Shown here one piece after another: positions 50,590-55,442 of a DNA stretch of 64,000 nt. The translations under genes were made by a program, and so were the position numbers. A model generated the notes under the pieces. It saw only the letters and a program-made list of their open reading frames with translations, did not search any database and was not told the DNA's origin. Location: contig JAMKCF010000001.1 of assembly GCA_023634235.1 (NCBI GenBank), positions 31,563,920 to 31,627,919 on the forward strand, written 5' to 3'. The DNA is from Pisaster brevispinus. Its lineage: Eukaryota; Echinodermata; Asteroidea; Forcipulatida; Asteriidae. The stretch's first letter is position 1. Each line of letters starts with the position of its first letter.

Positions 50590-53496
50590 CCCATGAGTGG
50601 CGTGTGCATGGAAGGTGAAGAAGTTTGGTGTCAGATGATCGGAGTTGCCTGGGTGGTGCATGAAGATGTATCAGGCGCTGGATGTATGTTGGTGCTGGGT
50701 CCTAGAGAGACTGATACACAAGAAGGAGAAGATGCGCATAGAAGATGCGCATTTCACAATTGTGTTGTTATTTTTATCATTTTTGTTACAGGCTGCCAGG
50801 GCCGGTAGAGTTCCCCTAATCCTACCAGCAACGTACATGCACCTGGCCGAGAAGAGTCGTATCTTCATGAAGAAGTACTACAACTTGAAGAAGGAGCTGT
50901 ATTTCTCTTACACGCATTTGGTTTGTCGGACGGCTGAACCAGGTAATGATTAACCTCCCACATGCACAGATTTTGAGCAGGGCCAGAGAAGTGTTCTGTA
51001 GGTACCAGGCACCAGTGATCTGTAGACCGAGCCGTCAGTGTTCTGTAGACCCTAGCCACCAGTGTTCTGTAGGCCATAGCCATCAGTGTTCTGTAGACTC
51101 TGGGCATCAGTGTTCTGTAGACCCTAGCCATCAGTGTTTTGTAGACCCTAGGCATCAGTGTTCTGTAAGACTAGGGCATTAGTCTTCTTTAGGCTCGAGG
51201 CACCAGTGCTCCATAGGCCATATAGGCATTAGAGTTCCGTAAAACTAGGTATTAGTTCTTCATAGGCCTTAGGCGTCAGTGTACAGTAGGCCCTAAGCAC
51301 CAGTGTTCTGTAGGCCACAGTCCCCTGTGCTCCATAGGCCATAGCCATCAGCGTTCAGTAGACCCAATGCATCAGCGCTCAGTAGACCCAATGCACCAGT
51401 AATTCATAGAACCTAGGCACTAGTGCTCTATGGGTCCTTTGCATTAGTGTTCTGTACGCCATAGGCACCAATGTAATGTAGGTCCTAGGAACTAATGTTC
51501 CTAAGGTCACAGGCACCAGTGTTCCATAGTTCGTACTGGTGTTCTGTATAGGCCTTGGAACTAGTGTTCCATAAGCCCTAGGCACCCATGTTCTGTCGGC
51601 CCAGGCCCCACTGTTTTGTAAGCCTAAGGCACTAGTGTGCCATAAGCCATAGGTCTAGGCACCAGTGTTCTGAAGGCCCTAGGCACCGTTGTTCCTTAGG
51701 CCTAGGCAAGCTGTAGCAGTATTCCTCAGGCTTTAGGTACTAGTGTTCCATAGGCCTCCATAATCCCTAGGCATTTGTGTTTTGTTCCGGGGACAATTTC
51801 ATAGTGCTATTAAGTGCTGGATTACTTGCAATGCTTTCCATAGGTTTGCGGTAATCTTTTTCTATTCAAAAGCTTTCCTAAAATGTCGAGATGAGAACAC
51901 TTAAAATTAAAATAAAAAATAGTTGTTTTTACTTTGTATACGATTTGGCGAGACCATTGTATTTTCTTGTAGTCTTTCGATTATTTTTTGTGGCTCCCAA
52001 TTTTTGTTCTAGACCCTTGGGCACAGTGCCTACAGCGCCTAGTGGATAACTCAGCCCTGATTTTAAGTCTCATTATTAACTGGAATCCCAACTCCACCAT
52101 AAAATGTTCTAACCACTACCACTTAGGCCTACTGATCAGCTGGTGAGATTGGGGCCCAGCCAAGATCCAAGCTGTAAGGGCACCCCACTCCACACATTCA
52201 TGATTATTGACGAGGTACTACAACCAAATTATTTCCGCCTTATTTTCACCTGCTCACCTGCAAACATGCTTGATAACTCTTCTCGATTCTCCTTTCCTAG
52301 ATTCCACCTCAAGTCGCAACGATCCCAGCCACCCCATCCATGCCGATAACTGCCAGATCGACGAGAGGGGGGTTTGTCATAAGACCCCGACCTCGTTCAC
52401 CTGGAGAGACTGGAGTGCCGTGCTGTACCTGAACAATAACTTCGTGGGTGGGGACTTTGTCTTTGCCCATCCCAACTTCACCATCCAGGTAGAACAGAAT
52501 TAGTCTATTGGGATACATATCCAGACGTGTAATTTCATCTTTGAGAGGGCAAGGTCATTTTAATTTTCCAAAGGGCACCTCCATTGGAAAATCTCACAGT
52601 CCAGTGGAACATTTTGAAAGGGCACCAAGGCCAAGACCAGGGCAACAGAGGCAGTGGCCTTCGTGTAATTCCAGGCCCGAGATCTTCTAGCATTTCAATG
52701 CTTTCAGGAGTTTTACAGTTTCTGGATTTCCATTTATTAGTTTTGGTTATCAAAAAACCACCGTCTTCTGTCAATACTGTTGCCCAGAAGTATTAATTAC
52801 AGTAAAACCCTTAATCAGTACTCGCTGCTATTTACCGTTCAGAAGAACTGGACCCAATATCGTAGAGCTGCTAAGCACAAAAAGTGACTAAGCACAACAA
52901 AAATATGATCACCAGAATAAGGTAACCAGCCAAAAAACAATGTCACATGTACAATCTGTGACTGGTATCCTGCTTATTTCTGCCGAGTGGAAATTTGTTA
53001 AGCAATATTTTCTGCTTAAGCAGCGAATGAAATTGGTACCTGGCCTTTCATTACCAGGCACACTAGGTGGTCTAAGACATCTGCTCTAGACTGCAGAGCG
53101 TTTTGGGTCCCAATCCCTTCTCGAATTCTGTGGATTTTTTTTTCCCCGTCAGACTTGGGAAAACATGGAGTACACACTGATCATCCCTCATTGGTGTTGG
53201 GGTAAACTGGAATGGATAATAATTTCTTCACATATAGGATCACTGTTTTTTTTTAACCCTAGTCCATCGTCAGACCAAAGTGTGGTCGTCTCGTTGGCTT
53301 CTCAGCAGGAGTAGAGAACCTCCACGGCGTCAAAGGTGTCATCTCCGGACGGAGGTGCGCCCTCGCTCTCTGGTTTACTGAAGATCCACGGTATCAGGAG
53401 GGCGAGTTCAATTTGGCCATGGAGACGTTTCGAGAAACTTGGGAAGAGCAGGAGGCCATGAAGAGAAGTAGAAAAACAGCGAGGACAGAGTTATGA
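22435..53496 (+). CDS. P3H: Prolyl 3-hydroxylase (leprecan family), spliced from nine exons here, N-terminus missing
   Basis: Joining 22435-22587, 26561-26732, 37761-37886, 38362-38588, 47884-48963, 49331-49426, 50792-50942, 52301-52488 and 53263-53496 gives 808 codons and a stop with every phase consistent. The enzyme family hydroxylates C-3 of prolines in procollagen in the ER, using Fe(II), 2-oxoglutarate and O2. The first four exons form the TPR-like region with CxxxC motifs (CRALC, CKGQC). The fifth is a long acidic linker ending in the conserved LHMNAAMLNGS segment. Exons six to nine carry the dioxygenase core: GDGY, FSYTHLVCRTA, HADNC (iron ligands H and D), SAVLYLNNNF, GGDF, the distal iron His in VENLHGVKGV and the 2-oxoglutarate Arg region GRRCALALWF. 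The C-terminus is RTEL. Vertebrates have P3H1-3 and the orthology is not resolved here. The signal-peptide exon was not found between 17400 and 22434, nor elsewhere in the window by eye. Confidence 0.93.
23358..23600 (+). pseudogene. LINE 3' end relic
   Basis: Translation gives SFSYAAPFLWNSLPVHIRQA then SSLHCFKSLLKTHLFEAAYL and a stop. This is the classical C-terminal tail of CR1/L2-like reverse transcriptases. It is followed by GCGCTTTACAAATGTC and (TTA)n at about 23610-23630, the usual 3' tail style. It is severely 5'-truncated and lies in a P3H intron. Confidence 0.8.
24176..24748. mobile_element. MITE with perfect 18-bp inverted ends TTGTTCCGTCCCAACTTG
   Basis: TTGTTCCGTCCCAACTTG at 24183-24200 is matched exactly by its complement at 24726-24743, and the similarity extends outwards into GTGA. 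Internal palindromes TCCCAACTGTAGTTGGGA and TCCCAACTATAGTTGGGA lie near each end. It is non-coding and sits in a P3H intron. Confidence 0.85.
26340..26455 (+). pseudogene. Degenerate partial copy of P3H exon b
   Basis: The segment from GGGGTACAGTGCCTACCAG to CAGAACATGAAGGAG mirrors the intact exon's GGGGTACGGCGCCTACCAG to CAGAACATGGAGGAG, about 196 bp downstream. Flanking intron words (AAGTTAA, GTTTCT.GAA) also align. In the exon frame it reads LGYSAYQNG and then meets TAA, so it cannot serve as a coding exon. Confidence 0.75.
26561..26732 (+). CDS. P3H: P3H exon b (CRALC motif)
   Basis: It follows TTTCTCGAATAG and ends at the donor A|GTAAGT, entering in phase 0 and leaving in phase 1. It encodes KYFMLGYGAYQNGDYTAVVQ and then ADDECRALCEGKYENREFMD. 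The ECRALCEG block is one of the CxxxC motifs of the leprecan family. The acceptor has a weak pyrimidine tract. A MITE begins 34 bp after the exon end. Confidence 0.92.
26767..27198. mobile_element. MITE family 3 (GGGCCCAATTTCATA ends), expanded copy
   Basis: It begins GGGCCCAATTTCATACAGCT and closes with AGCCGCTCTATGAAA. Inside, a block with GACAGATTGAACATGTGACA and GGTATTTTGGCTGGTAACC is repeated about four times with 73-90 bp spacing (near 26840, 26930, 27003 and 27080). Other family members are about 190 bp, so this copy grew by internal duplication. Confidence 0.75.
27570..27722 (+). mobile_element. 3' fragment of MITE family 2
   Basis: It matches the right part of the element at 21817-22195: GCGACCACCTTTTGAAATAA, CACAGGTTAGTTATA and AACCAAAGGTATACTTTGCC. 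The left part is absent. Confidence 0.7.
27975..28365. repeat. Two tandem 189-bp units plus (GT)n
   Basis: The unit running from GTGTGAGTTTGTTTTCACAT to GGAGGTGTTTACACACTTG occurs twice, at about 27983 and 28172, almost identically. The array is bordered by GT runs at both sides (27976-27988 and 28356-28373). Reading frames across it repeat for that reason and are not called as genes. Confidence 0.9.
28380..29100. other. P3H intron sequence, nothing recognised
   Basis: Mostly unique sequence without coding signal, inverted-repeat ends or a tRNA-like promoter. Confidence 0.4.
29105..30015 (+). mobile_element. SINE subfamily B with two later insertions
   Basis: The head (CATGGCGTGGGCCGAGTGG, GACGCAAGCTCTGGTG, TGTGGTTTCGATACC) is split from the body (GACACCTGTGCCCTTAAGCA onward) by a MITE at 29184-29375. 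The body then breaks near 29570 and its 3' part resumes at about 29890-30015 (CCGTCACCTTGCCTTGAAG). The sequence between holds T-rich and (AC)n stretches of unknown origin. Confidence 0.65.
29184..29375. mobile_element. MITE family 3 copy nested in a SINE
   Basis: Its ends are GGCCCAATTTCATAGAGC and CTCTATGAAATTGGGCC, about 190 bp apart. The interior has GTGACGGTATTTTGGCTGG. It interrupts the SINE at 29105-30015 between the tRNA-like head and the body, so it is the younger insertion. Confidence 0.8.
30016..31040. other. P3H intron sequence with low-complexity tracts
   Basis: No gene was seen. Homopolymer and CCCACCC tracts occur near 30170-30205, 30500 and 30872-30890. CCATTCAGAATAGTCAATAT near 30128 and its near-complement at 30569-30588 form inverted ends about 460 bp apart, perhaps a worn element. 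Confidence 0.45.
31040..31290 (-). mobile_element. SINE fragment joined to a MITE family 3 fragment
   Basis: TTGGGTTTGAACAAAGAAAA through GGACTTGAACCAACGACCTT equals the flank and tRNA-like 3' part of the SINE at 54900-55005. It passes straight into family 3 sequence (GGTTACCAGCCAACATTCC ... TTTATGAAACTGGGCCC). Both are incomplete. Confidence 0.6.
31569..32073. mobile_element. PIF/Harbinger-like MITE, AGCCGTGTTCGCATTGGA ends, TTA duplication
   Basis: AGCCGTGTTCGCATTGGA at the left is matched by TCCAATGCGAACACGGCT at the right. TTA lies directly outside both ends (31566-31568 and 32074-32076), the canonical target duplication of PIF/Harbinger elements. The element is 505 bp and non-coding. 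Confidence 0.9.
32077..32980. other. P3H intron sequence, nothing recognised
   Basis: AT-rich DNA with no conserved coding frame. The short repeats GACAGATTTTTGACAGATTT are at 32678-32700. Confidence 0.4.
32982..33155. mobile_element. Foldback element with a hammerhead-like core
   Basis: About 43-nt arms (TAAGTAAGGTTTGCGGTGAC ... and its near-complement GTCACGGCAAACCTTACTTA) enclose about 90 nt. The enclosed part has CAGAAGA, a perfect 7-bp stem CGGTCAG/CTGACCG with a 6-nt loop (33046-33065), then AAACGTC. This order resembles the CUGAUGA-stem-GAAAC-GUC core of hammerhead ribozymes found in some retroelements, but the first box is altered. Confidence 0.7.
33262..33380. mobile_element. Fragment of a repeat with CAGGGCTCGAAATTAAC end
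   Basis: CCAGGGCTCGAAATTAACAC, CACAGGCCCGAGCCCAGTG and GACAAGTCCGGTGGTTTTGT recur in diverged form at 61495-61830 and, in the opposite sense, at 45510-45772, 47215-47770 and 49484-49803. It belongs to a dispersed non-coding family. Confidence 0.6.
33451..33870 (+). mobile_element. Full-length SINE with tRNA-Leu-like head
   Basis: The head TGGCCGAGTGGATAAG (A box), GGACTCAAGCTCTGG (Leu-CAA-like anticodon arm), a long variable arm and GGGTTCGAGCCCCGG (B box) match a type II tRNA layout. A body of about 320 bp ends in GGCGCTATACAAATACAATA and (ATT)n. This is the best-preserved copy in the window and the reference for the truncated ones at 12341 and 12895. Confidence 0.88.
33997..34336. mobile_element. 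PIF/Harbinger-like MITE, family 1, copy 2
   Basis: A 340-bp element with the same ends and interior as 13103-13443 and 41656-41995. ATT occurs immediately outside both ends (33994-33996 and 34337-34339). The interrupted host words GATTCTGGTCTTGTAAAA and ATTCTGGTCCTGTAAAAAC are repeats themselves. Confidence 0.9.
34759..35244. mobile_element. MITE with TTCAGACA(C/G)CGTACTAAAG ends
   Basis: The left end TTCAGACACCGTACTAAAGT and the right end ACTTTAGTACGCTGTCTGAA are inverted repeats about 480 bp apart. The interior has further inverted words such as GGTTTAACTT. It is non-coding. Confidence 0.82.
35265..35889 (-). mobile_element. MITE family 2, copy 2, split by another MITE
   Basis: In reverse orientation it carries ATCCTATTATAAATGTAG, TCCACGCAGGAAGAATAA, ATAACCGCATTACTCCG and ACCAAATGTATACCTTCCCT, the same order as 21817-22195 read backwards. 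Bases 35460-35673 are a separate inverted-repeat insertion. Confidence 0.82.
35460..35673. mobile_element. 214-bp MITE nested in MITE family 2
   Basis: The ends GGGCCATGTCACACG and CGTGTGACAAGGCCA are inverted repeats, and longer internal pairing exists (GGCAACCAGTTCCAGGCAA versus TTGCCTGGAAAAGTTGCC). TAA flanks both sides (35457-35459 and 35674-35676), a 3-bp target duplication. Confidence 0.87.
36483..37325. repeat. Minisatellite, 45-bp unit, about 18 copies
   Basis: The unit is built from TATGGTAAGGAAGAGGGGGT and ATGAGTGCAGTCGACTAAAG plus TCACC, and repeats with small variations (GTCGAC/TTGAC/ATTAGAC). Edge copies are more diverged than central ones. Since 45 is a multiple of three, frames stay open on both strands (plus strand MVRKRGYECSRLKSP repeated), but nothing supports translation. 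It lies in a P3H intron about 440 bp before exon c. Confidence 0.95.
37761..37886 (+). CDS. P3H: P3H exon c (CKGQC motif)
   Basis: The acceptor CTTTTATTGCAG and the donor G|GTGAGA bound 126 bp, in phase 1 at both ends. It encodes HYASVLFCKGQCEEWNSRMQ and then LANHFHFLQFAYYK. This matches the HY-QVL-CK--C and HYNYLQFAYY block of the leprecan TPR region, including another CxxxC motif. Confidence 0.92.
37978..38353 (+). pseudogene. Two tandem relic copies of the start of P3H exon d
   Basis: The segment TGAGAAAGCCATAGAAGCTT followed by GCCACTTTCCTTGTTCTGG occurs at 38001 and 38182. The intact exon has the same 5' part at 38372, so the spacings are 181 and 190 bp. Each unit also carries the upstream intron words GATACGTCTGTAAATCTCTTG. 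After about 50 nt of exon-like sequence the copies switch to unrelated DNA. The first meets TGA after VPYSAGF, and the second stays open longer before a stop. They resemble each other more than the intact exon. Confidence 0.85.
38362..38588 (+). CDS. P3H: P3H exon d
   Basis: The acceptor CCTTGAAACAG precedes it and the donor GAG|GTAAAT follows. It enters in phase 1 and leaves in phase 0. It encodes EGKIEKAIEAAATFLVLVPN, then EEGANKYSIKPMDDVVEYQK and KMKFWGEEDQE, matching the last TPR-like repeat and the start of the linker in vertebrate P3H. The frame remains open past the donor for about 50 codons of Gly/Glu-rich sequence. This might be read through but is judged intronic because the donor gives a consistent join. 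Confidence 0.9.
39362..39775 (-). repeat. Dispersed repeat, copy 2
   Basis: Inverted copy of 11733-12156, recognisable by TTGTTGCATTTAGCAGTGAA, GCATGCCTGCACAATGCAAC and CTACATACCCTGCC in complement. Its right edge abuts the MITE at 39773. Confidence 0.8.
39773..40170 (+). mobile_element. MITE family 4 (TTAAAGGCAGGGTATACTTT), copy 1
   Basis: It starts TTAAAGGCAAGGGTATACTT and ends AAAGTACACCCTGCCTTTAA, inverted repeats. The interior has TCAAAGACCAGTATTCTC and CAGATGCCTGAGAAAGGCTT. A second copy lies at 46568-46941. Confidence 0.85.
40187..40450. repeat. Cluster of GTTCATGAAC palindromes
   Basis: The perfect 10-bp palindrome GTTCATGAAC occurs at 40187-40196, 40248-40257 and 40268-40277, with related TCATGAAC near 40443. 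It lies in a P3H intron. It may be a repeat remnant or a set of binding sites; nothing decides between them. Confidence 0.6.
40960..41066 (+). mobile_element. MITE family 3 fragment
   Basis: GGGTTACCAGCCAAAACGCC, GTGACTGGTATCCTGCTAAT and CTATGGAATTGGGCTC match the right half of the 190-bp GGGCCCAATTTCATAG family. The left end is missing. Confidence 0.6.
41656..41995. mobile_element. PIF/Harbinger-like MITE, family 1, copy 3
   Basis: 340 bp, the same inverted ends AGGCCTTTTCACAC/GTGTGAAAAGGCCT as at 13103 and 33997, flanked by TAT on both sides (41653-41655 and 41996-41998). The interior is nearly identical to the other two copies, implying recent spread. Confidence 0.9.
42510..42680. mobile_element. 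Short MITE with GACCTTATGC ends
   Basis: GACCTTATGCGTATGACGTC at the left pairs with GACGTCAATGCATAAGGTC at the right, enclosing about 130 bp. It is non-coding and rich in GACGTC and GCGC words. Confidence 0.8.
43030..43222. mobile_element. Foldback MITE (GGGGCTGTGTCGTCATGATCA)
   Basis: Almost the whole 193 bp can fold back. GGGGCTGTGTCGTCATGATC pairs with GATCATGACGGCGTAGCCCC, and the inner words GGAATTATGAACTCTCACCC and GGGTGAGACTTCATAATTCC pair too. The apex is near TATTATATCTAT. Confidence 0.88.
43942..44325 (+). mobile_element. MITE family 2, copy 3
   Basis: The same layout as 21817-22195: TTAAAGGGTCCGTAACATTT, GCATTTTGAGAAACTTTTCA, GAATATTCTTCCTGCGTGG and AAAGGTATACTTTGCC. Confidence 0.82.
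44816..44996. repeat. Minisatellite, 16-bp unit ATGTTCCGACACCCCT
   Basis: About eleven degenerate copies of a 16-bp unit (TTCCGACACC(C/G)(C/T)TATG with TTTCGACACC variants). One unit is a base shorter, which explains why three reading frames each look partly open. It lies in the large P3H intron. Confidence 0.92.
45365..45512. mobile_element. MITE with AATTTCACAAAG ends
   Basis: GAAATTTCACAAAGCACTAAG at the left is countered by TTAACTCTTTGTGAAATTA at the right. The interior words AGATTCATCTTAAGATGAGT, GCCATAGTGATTTGTATTGTG and AAGATCGATTTG recur in weaker form at 10835-10925 and 43258-43410. Confidence 0.7.
45510..45772. mobile_element. Dispersed repeat ending AATTTTGAGCCCTG
   Basis: It shares TTTTGCTGGACCAGAAAAT, TATTTATCAGACTCAAAGCC and AACATTTGAACAT with 47215-47770. 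It closes with GTGTTAATTTTGAGCCCTG, the complement of the CAGGGCTCGAAATTAAC end at 33265. It is non-coding. Confidence 0.6.
46248..46440. mobile_element. MITE family 3, standard 193-bp copy
   Basis: The ends are GGGCCTAATTTCATAGAGCC and GCTCTATGAAATTGTGCCC. The interior has ATTATGTTACCAGCCAAACT and GACTGGTATCCTGCTCATTT. This is a good reference for the unexpanded length. Confidence 0.87.
46568..46941 (+). mobile_element. MITE family 4, copy 2
   Basis: TTAAAGGCAGGGCATACTTT to GGTGTTCCCTCCTTTAA, with the same interior as 39773-40170 (TGTCAAAGACCAGTATCCTC, AAGGCTTCATGCCTGAAGCA). Confidence 0.83.
47215..47770. mobile_element. Dispersed repeat interrupted by a MITE
   Basis: It is the same family as 45510-45772, with GACCAGAATCAAAATGAGA to the left and TATTTATCAGACTCAAAGCC to the right of an insertion at 47388-47607. 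The host word CAACAGAATTGAA seen at 45630 is split here at AATT. Confidence 0.65.
47388..47607. mobile_element. 220-bp MITE with GTATTTTTGACC ends, AATT flanks
   Basis: CGTATTTTTGACCACGTGAG and its near-complement CTCATGCGGTCAAAAATATG lie about 170 bp apart. AATT borders both sides (47384-47387 and 47608-47611), and comparison with the empty site at 45628-45640 supports a 4-bp target duplication. Confidence 0.8.
47884..48963 (+). CDS. P3H: P3H exon e, long acidic linker plus start of catalytic region
   Basis: A 1080-bp exon (360 residues, phase 0 both sides) follows TTTTTATTAATAG and ends at GAG|GTGAGT. Residues 1 to about 50 continue the linker (YLEETYIDSMKEMTYTEEAE). About 55 to 240 are Asp/Glu/Asn-rich and low in complexity (for example WPDEDDFLDGEEDEDFM). 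Basic NRKNRRPLSKG and an NET sequon follow. About 315 onward returns to family sequence: GVKLHMNAAMLNGSSRM (with an NGS sequon) and ECDNLLRLME. Vertebrate P3H proteins have a much shorter linker, split over several exons. No repeats or transmembrane segment were seen. High Asp/Glu content suits calcium binding in the ER, but that is inference. Confidence 0.92.
49015..49240 (+). mobile_element. SINE subfamily B 3' part, 52 bp after a P3H donor
   Basis: CCAGGCTCCTAGTGGATGAT, GGAGTAACCCTATTTCAGCC, AGGTGGCAACGTGTCCCTGG and GCCCTCACCTTGAAGTG match the SINE body at 20740-20915. There is no head. Its start overlaps the end of the readable frame that continues past the exon e donor. Confidence 0.75.
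49331..49426 (+). CDS. P3H: P3H exon f
   Basis: The acceptor TTGTCTTGGGATCAG and the donor AAT|GTAAGT bound 96 bp, phase 0. It encodes IESKYGDGYNGKVYPHTKFE and then FEGMTVGVAVN. The GDGY...PHT..E.F.G.TV pattern is the beginning of the P3H dioxygenase domain. Confidence 0.92.
49484..49803. mobile_element. Diverged copy of the GGGCTCGAA dispersed repeat
   Basis: AGCAGGGCTTGAATTTGGTG, TACACCAGAATTTATTTTAC, GAGAATTGAAAGATGTCAGAC and GTGAGTTTACCGGCTCGAC keep the order seen in 45510-45772 and in reverse at 61495-61830. It is worn and non-coding. Confidence 0.5.
50400..50592 (+). pseudogene. LINE 3' end relic with (GATT)n tail
   Basis: One frame reads WTKLPVQIRNASSLTSFKTL then LKAHLFQQAH and a stop, the terminal block of CR1/L2-type reverse transcriptases. 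GGCGCTCTATAAGTGACCTT and (TGATTGAT)n follow, up to about 50590. It lies in the intron before exon g. Confidence 0.8.
50792..50942 (+). CDS. P3H: P3H exon g (FSYTHLVCRTA)
   Basis: The acceptor ATTTTTGTTACAG and the donor G|GTAATG bound 151 bp, entering in phase 0 and leaving in phase 1. It encodes RVPLILPATYMHLAEKSRIF and KKELYFSYTHLVCRTAEP. The (Y/F)FSYSHLVCRTA block is strongly conserved in prolyl 3-hydroxylases and precedes the iron-binding HxD. Confidence 0.94.
50985..51790. repeat. Degenerate minisatellite, about 24-bp unit CAGTGTTCTGTAG...
   Basis: Roughly thirty worn copies of GGCACCAGTGTTCTGTAGGC-like units with spacing near 24-26 bp. The first seven or so are well kept and the later ones increasingly diverged. 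It starts about 45 bp after exon g and fills most of the intron's left part. Confidence 0.9.
52301..52488 (+). CDS. P3H: P3H exon h (iron-binding HADNC)
   Basis: The acceptor CTCCTTTCCTAG and the donor CAG|GTAGAA bound 188 bp, entering in phase 1 and leaving in phase 0. It encodes SHPIHADNCQIDERGVCHKT, TSFTWRDWSAVLYLNNNFVG and GDFVFAHPNFTIQ. The His and Asp of HxD (codons at 52339 and 52345) are the expected first two Fe(II) ligands. AHPN differs from the FTE segment usual in vertebrates. Confidence 0.95.
52850..53040. mobile_element. MITE family 3 copy
   Basis: GGACCCAATATCGTAGAGCT to AAGCAGCGAATGAAATTGGT with the family interior (AAGGTAACCAGCCAAAAAAC, GTGACTGGTATCCTGCTTAT). A SINE head fragment (GGTGGTCTAAGACATCTGCT, 53047-53118) adjoins it. 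Confidence 0.75.
53263..53496 (+). CDS. P3H: P3H terminal exon i, ends in RTEL
   Basis: The acceptor TTTTTTTTAACCCTAG precedes 77 codons and a TGA. It encodes PKCGRLVGFSAGVENLHGVK (distal iron-ligand His), GRRCALALWFTEDPRYQEGE (2-oxoglutarate-binding Arg region) and an acidic helix-like tail ending KTARTEL. Leprecan proteins are kept in the ER by KDEL-type tails; RTEL is a plausible variant. No clear polyadenylation signal was fixed, and an inverted-repeat element starts 60 bp after the stop. Confidence 0.95.
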   Translation, partial: SIVRPKCGRLVGFSAGVENLHGVKGVISGRRCALALWFTEDPRYQEGEFNLAMETFRETWEEQEAMKRSRKTARTEL

Positions 53497-53556
53497 GTTA
53501 CGCTCATCAAACGTCTCAAAACTTGGTGTCGCTTCTAATGTTACAGGTTATTCACA

Positions 53557-54512
53557 TTACAGAGCGCCCTCTACAGTTTACCCAGGAGGGTCTTAGTCAG
53601 CCTCGCTACCATGGGCAGCACGCCGTATCGATACCTCTCGTCACTTACCCCTGGTAGGGATGTACTGAAAAACAAAAGTGACTACTTTGCGTGCTTGTAT
53701 GGCGCTTGTAGGACGCTTAGTACAAGTACTATTTTAAATGAATCATGTTTTTTGCACGGTCACCCTAAACTGCATACAGTCAGACATATCACAAAATCAA
53801 AGAAGAATGACAGAGGACCAGATGCTTTTTGACTTGATGCCTCTTTTGCGGGTTACCATACATTGAGCGCGCGCGTAGAATGGATCGGCCTCAGGCCTAA
53901 TTAAAATGTGCTAGATTCTAGCACATTTTAATGAACCAATTCCAGGGGTTATGATGGAGCAAGGCATGCTGGGAAAAAATGGCGCAGCGAGATAGATCAC
54001 CCCTGGGAAACAGGGTTGGGTCTTAGTAGTGCTGCAATGTGGACCTGGTTTGATTCCTTGCTGGGGCTATATGTGAGGAGAGTCAGAGTTGGCTCTCCAG
54101 CCTCTCCAGTATTCTTCTTCCAGTAAAAACAAACACTTCCAATCTCTGGCTGTGCTTCATGGTCATAATGTGGGTTAATGTGGCTGGCTGCCATAAGGTG
54201 CAATAACATGCCTGCCGCTCGAACCAGTGGTGCTGCGTTCCTCGCAATTCAGCTTCTCGGCTGTGAGTAAGGATTGTTGGCATCTCAAATTATTGTTATG
54301 TGTGAAAAACTTTTGCCAGCCTCACGGCAAAATACCATTTGATTCGGTACACATAGTAGAGAAATATAACTTGCTTTGTCTCTTTCAAACAACAAACAAA
54401 CAAACATAATCAACCAGCAGGCTCAGCAGCCATGACCAAGCACTTGTCCACCCTCCCATGCTACCCTGCAAAAATGGCATTTCCTTTGCTAACTGTAGAG
54501 GGCGCACTGTAA
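53557..54512. mobile_element. DNA element with TTACAG(A/T)GCGCCCTCTACAG ends
   Basis: TTACAGAGCGCCCTCTACAG at the left is matched in complement by CTGTAGAGGGCGCACTGTAA at the right, 956 bp overall. Its left part (53597-53955, GCCTCGCTACCATGGGCAGC onward) is also present at 58995-59400, so it is repetitive. A 15-bp-arm palindrome around GCTAGATTCTAGC lies near 53920. It sits in what should be the P3H 3' UTR or just beyond. Confidence 0.75.
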
Positions 54513-54899
54513 ATGGTTAATTATGAATTTAAAGTTGATCTTCAAGTTCAAAATGGAAAGCAGGCTTTGACGACCCAATACAGAACTTAGTACAGTTTTC
54601 ATACAAAATATTGTTCTCTTGAATGCCAAAAAGATATATCAAATTTCAGAAACATGTGCAGAGTGAAACACATTTGTATGCATGTCAATTTGCTAACCAA
54701 AGAAAAAGGTGACCAACCAAAGTTATGTGATTTTTTTTTTCCATTTATGTGACAGTTACGTTTTGTTTAAAAGCTCTGTGAAAGACAGGCTCTTTCCTCA
54801 AACTCTAAACTTTTTCCACAATTTGTGGACAAAGTCAACTAAGTTATCAACCCAATGCAGACAATTTACGGAACAAATTATTTATATTTTAAAAATAAA

Positions 54900-55008
54900 T
54901 TATTTGGGTTTGAACAAAGAAAAATTGACTGGAATGGGACTTGAACCAACGACCTCCGGATTAACGTACCAGCGCTCTACCAACTGAGCTATCCAGCCAT
55001 GTCCCCCC
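54900..55008 (-). mobile_element. tRNA-like SINE head
   Basis: Read on the minus strand: GGCTGGATAGCTCAGTTGG (A box), AGAGCGCTGGTACG and GGTTCAAGTCCCATTCCAG (B box and closing stem). Acceptor-like pairing GCTGGA/TCCAGT exists, but the anticodon loop lacks a clear T33 layout. The flank ATTTTTCTTTGTTCAAACCC is shared with 31040-31105, which argues for a SINE rather than a tRNA gene. Confidence 0.6.
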
Positions 55009-55319
55009 TATCCAGACATGTCCCCCTCACTTTTTAGACTAGAGGGGACAGCATATCAGATGTCCCCCCCCCCCAATTTTTGATTGACTGTTCATTAGAA
55101 ATATGCAACAAAATATAAAAATATACACCATTTTCTTTATTTAATATTTCATTACAATTTTTGTTCAAATAAAATAATAGCGAACAAAGGGTGAAATGTT
55201 TTTTTCATTTTTTTCTTTTTTTTCTGATGGACCACGCGCAGAATGGTATTTTGGGCCTATAGTGTTAGATGTATTTTTTCAAGACTTGCTCGCCCGTCCC
55301 CCCTACTTTTCAGTAGCGA

Positions 55320-55440
55320 TCGACGCCCTTGGACACAAGTGCCAAGACCCGGATTTGAGCCCACACTCTGCTGATCAGAAACACCAGAGATTGAGTCTGT
55401 GCTATTAACCGCTCAGCCACAACACGCCACAATTTTGCCG
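55320..55440 (-). mobile_element. SINE head, tRNA-Leu type
   Basis: In complement it shows TGGCGTGTTGTGGCTGAGCGG, ACTCAATCTCTGGTGTTTCT and GTGTGGGCTCAAATCCGGGT, equivalent to the head of the full-length SINE at 33451. The body is absent. Confidence 0.7.
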
Positions 55441-55442
55441 TG

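Noticed and set aside
53997..54283. Minus-strand frames such as HINPHYDHEAQPEIGSV
   Set aside because: Inside a repetitive inverted-end element; no recognised domain or splice structure.
54930..55000. Possible functional tRNA gene on the minus strand
   Set aside because: The boxes look good, but the anticodon loop is not convincing and the flank is shared with another dispersed copy, so a SINE head is more likely.
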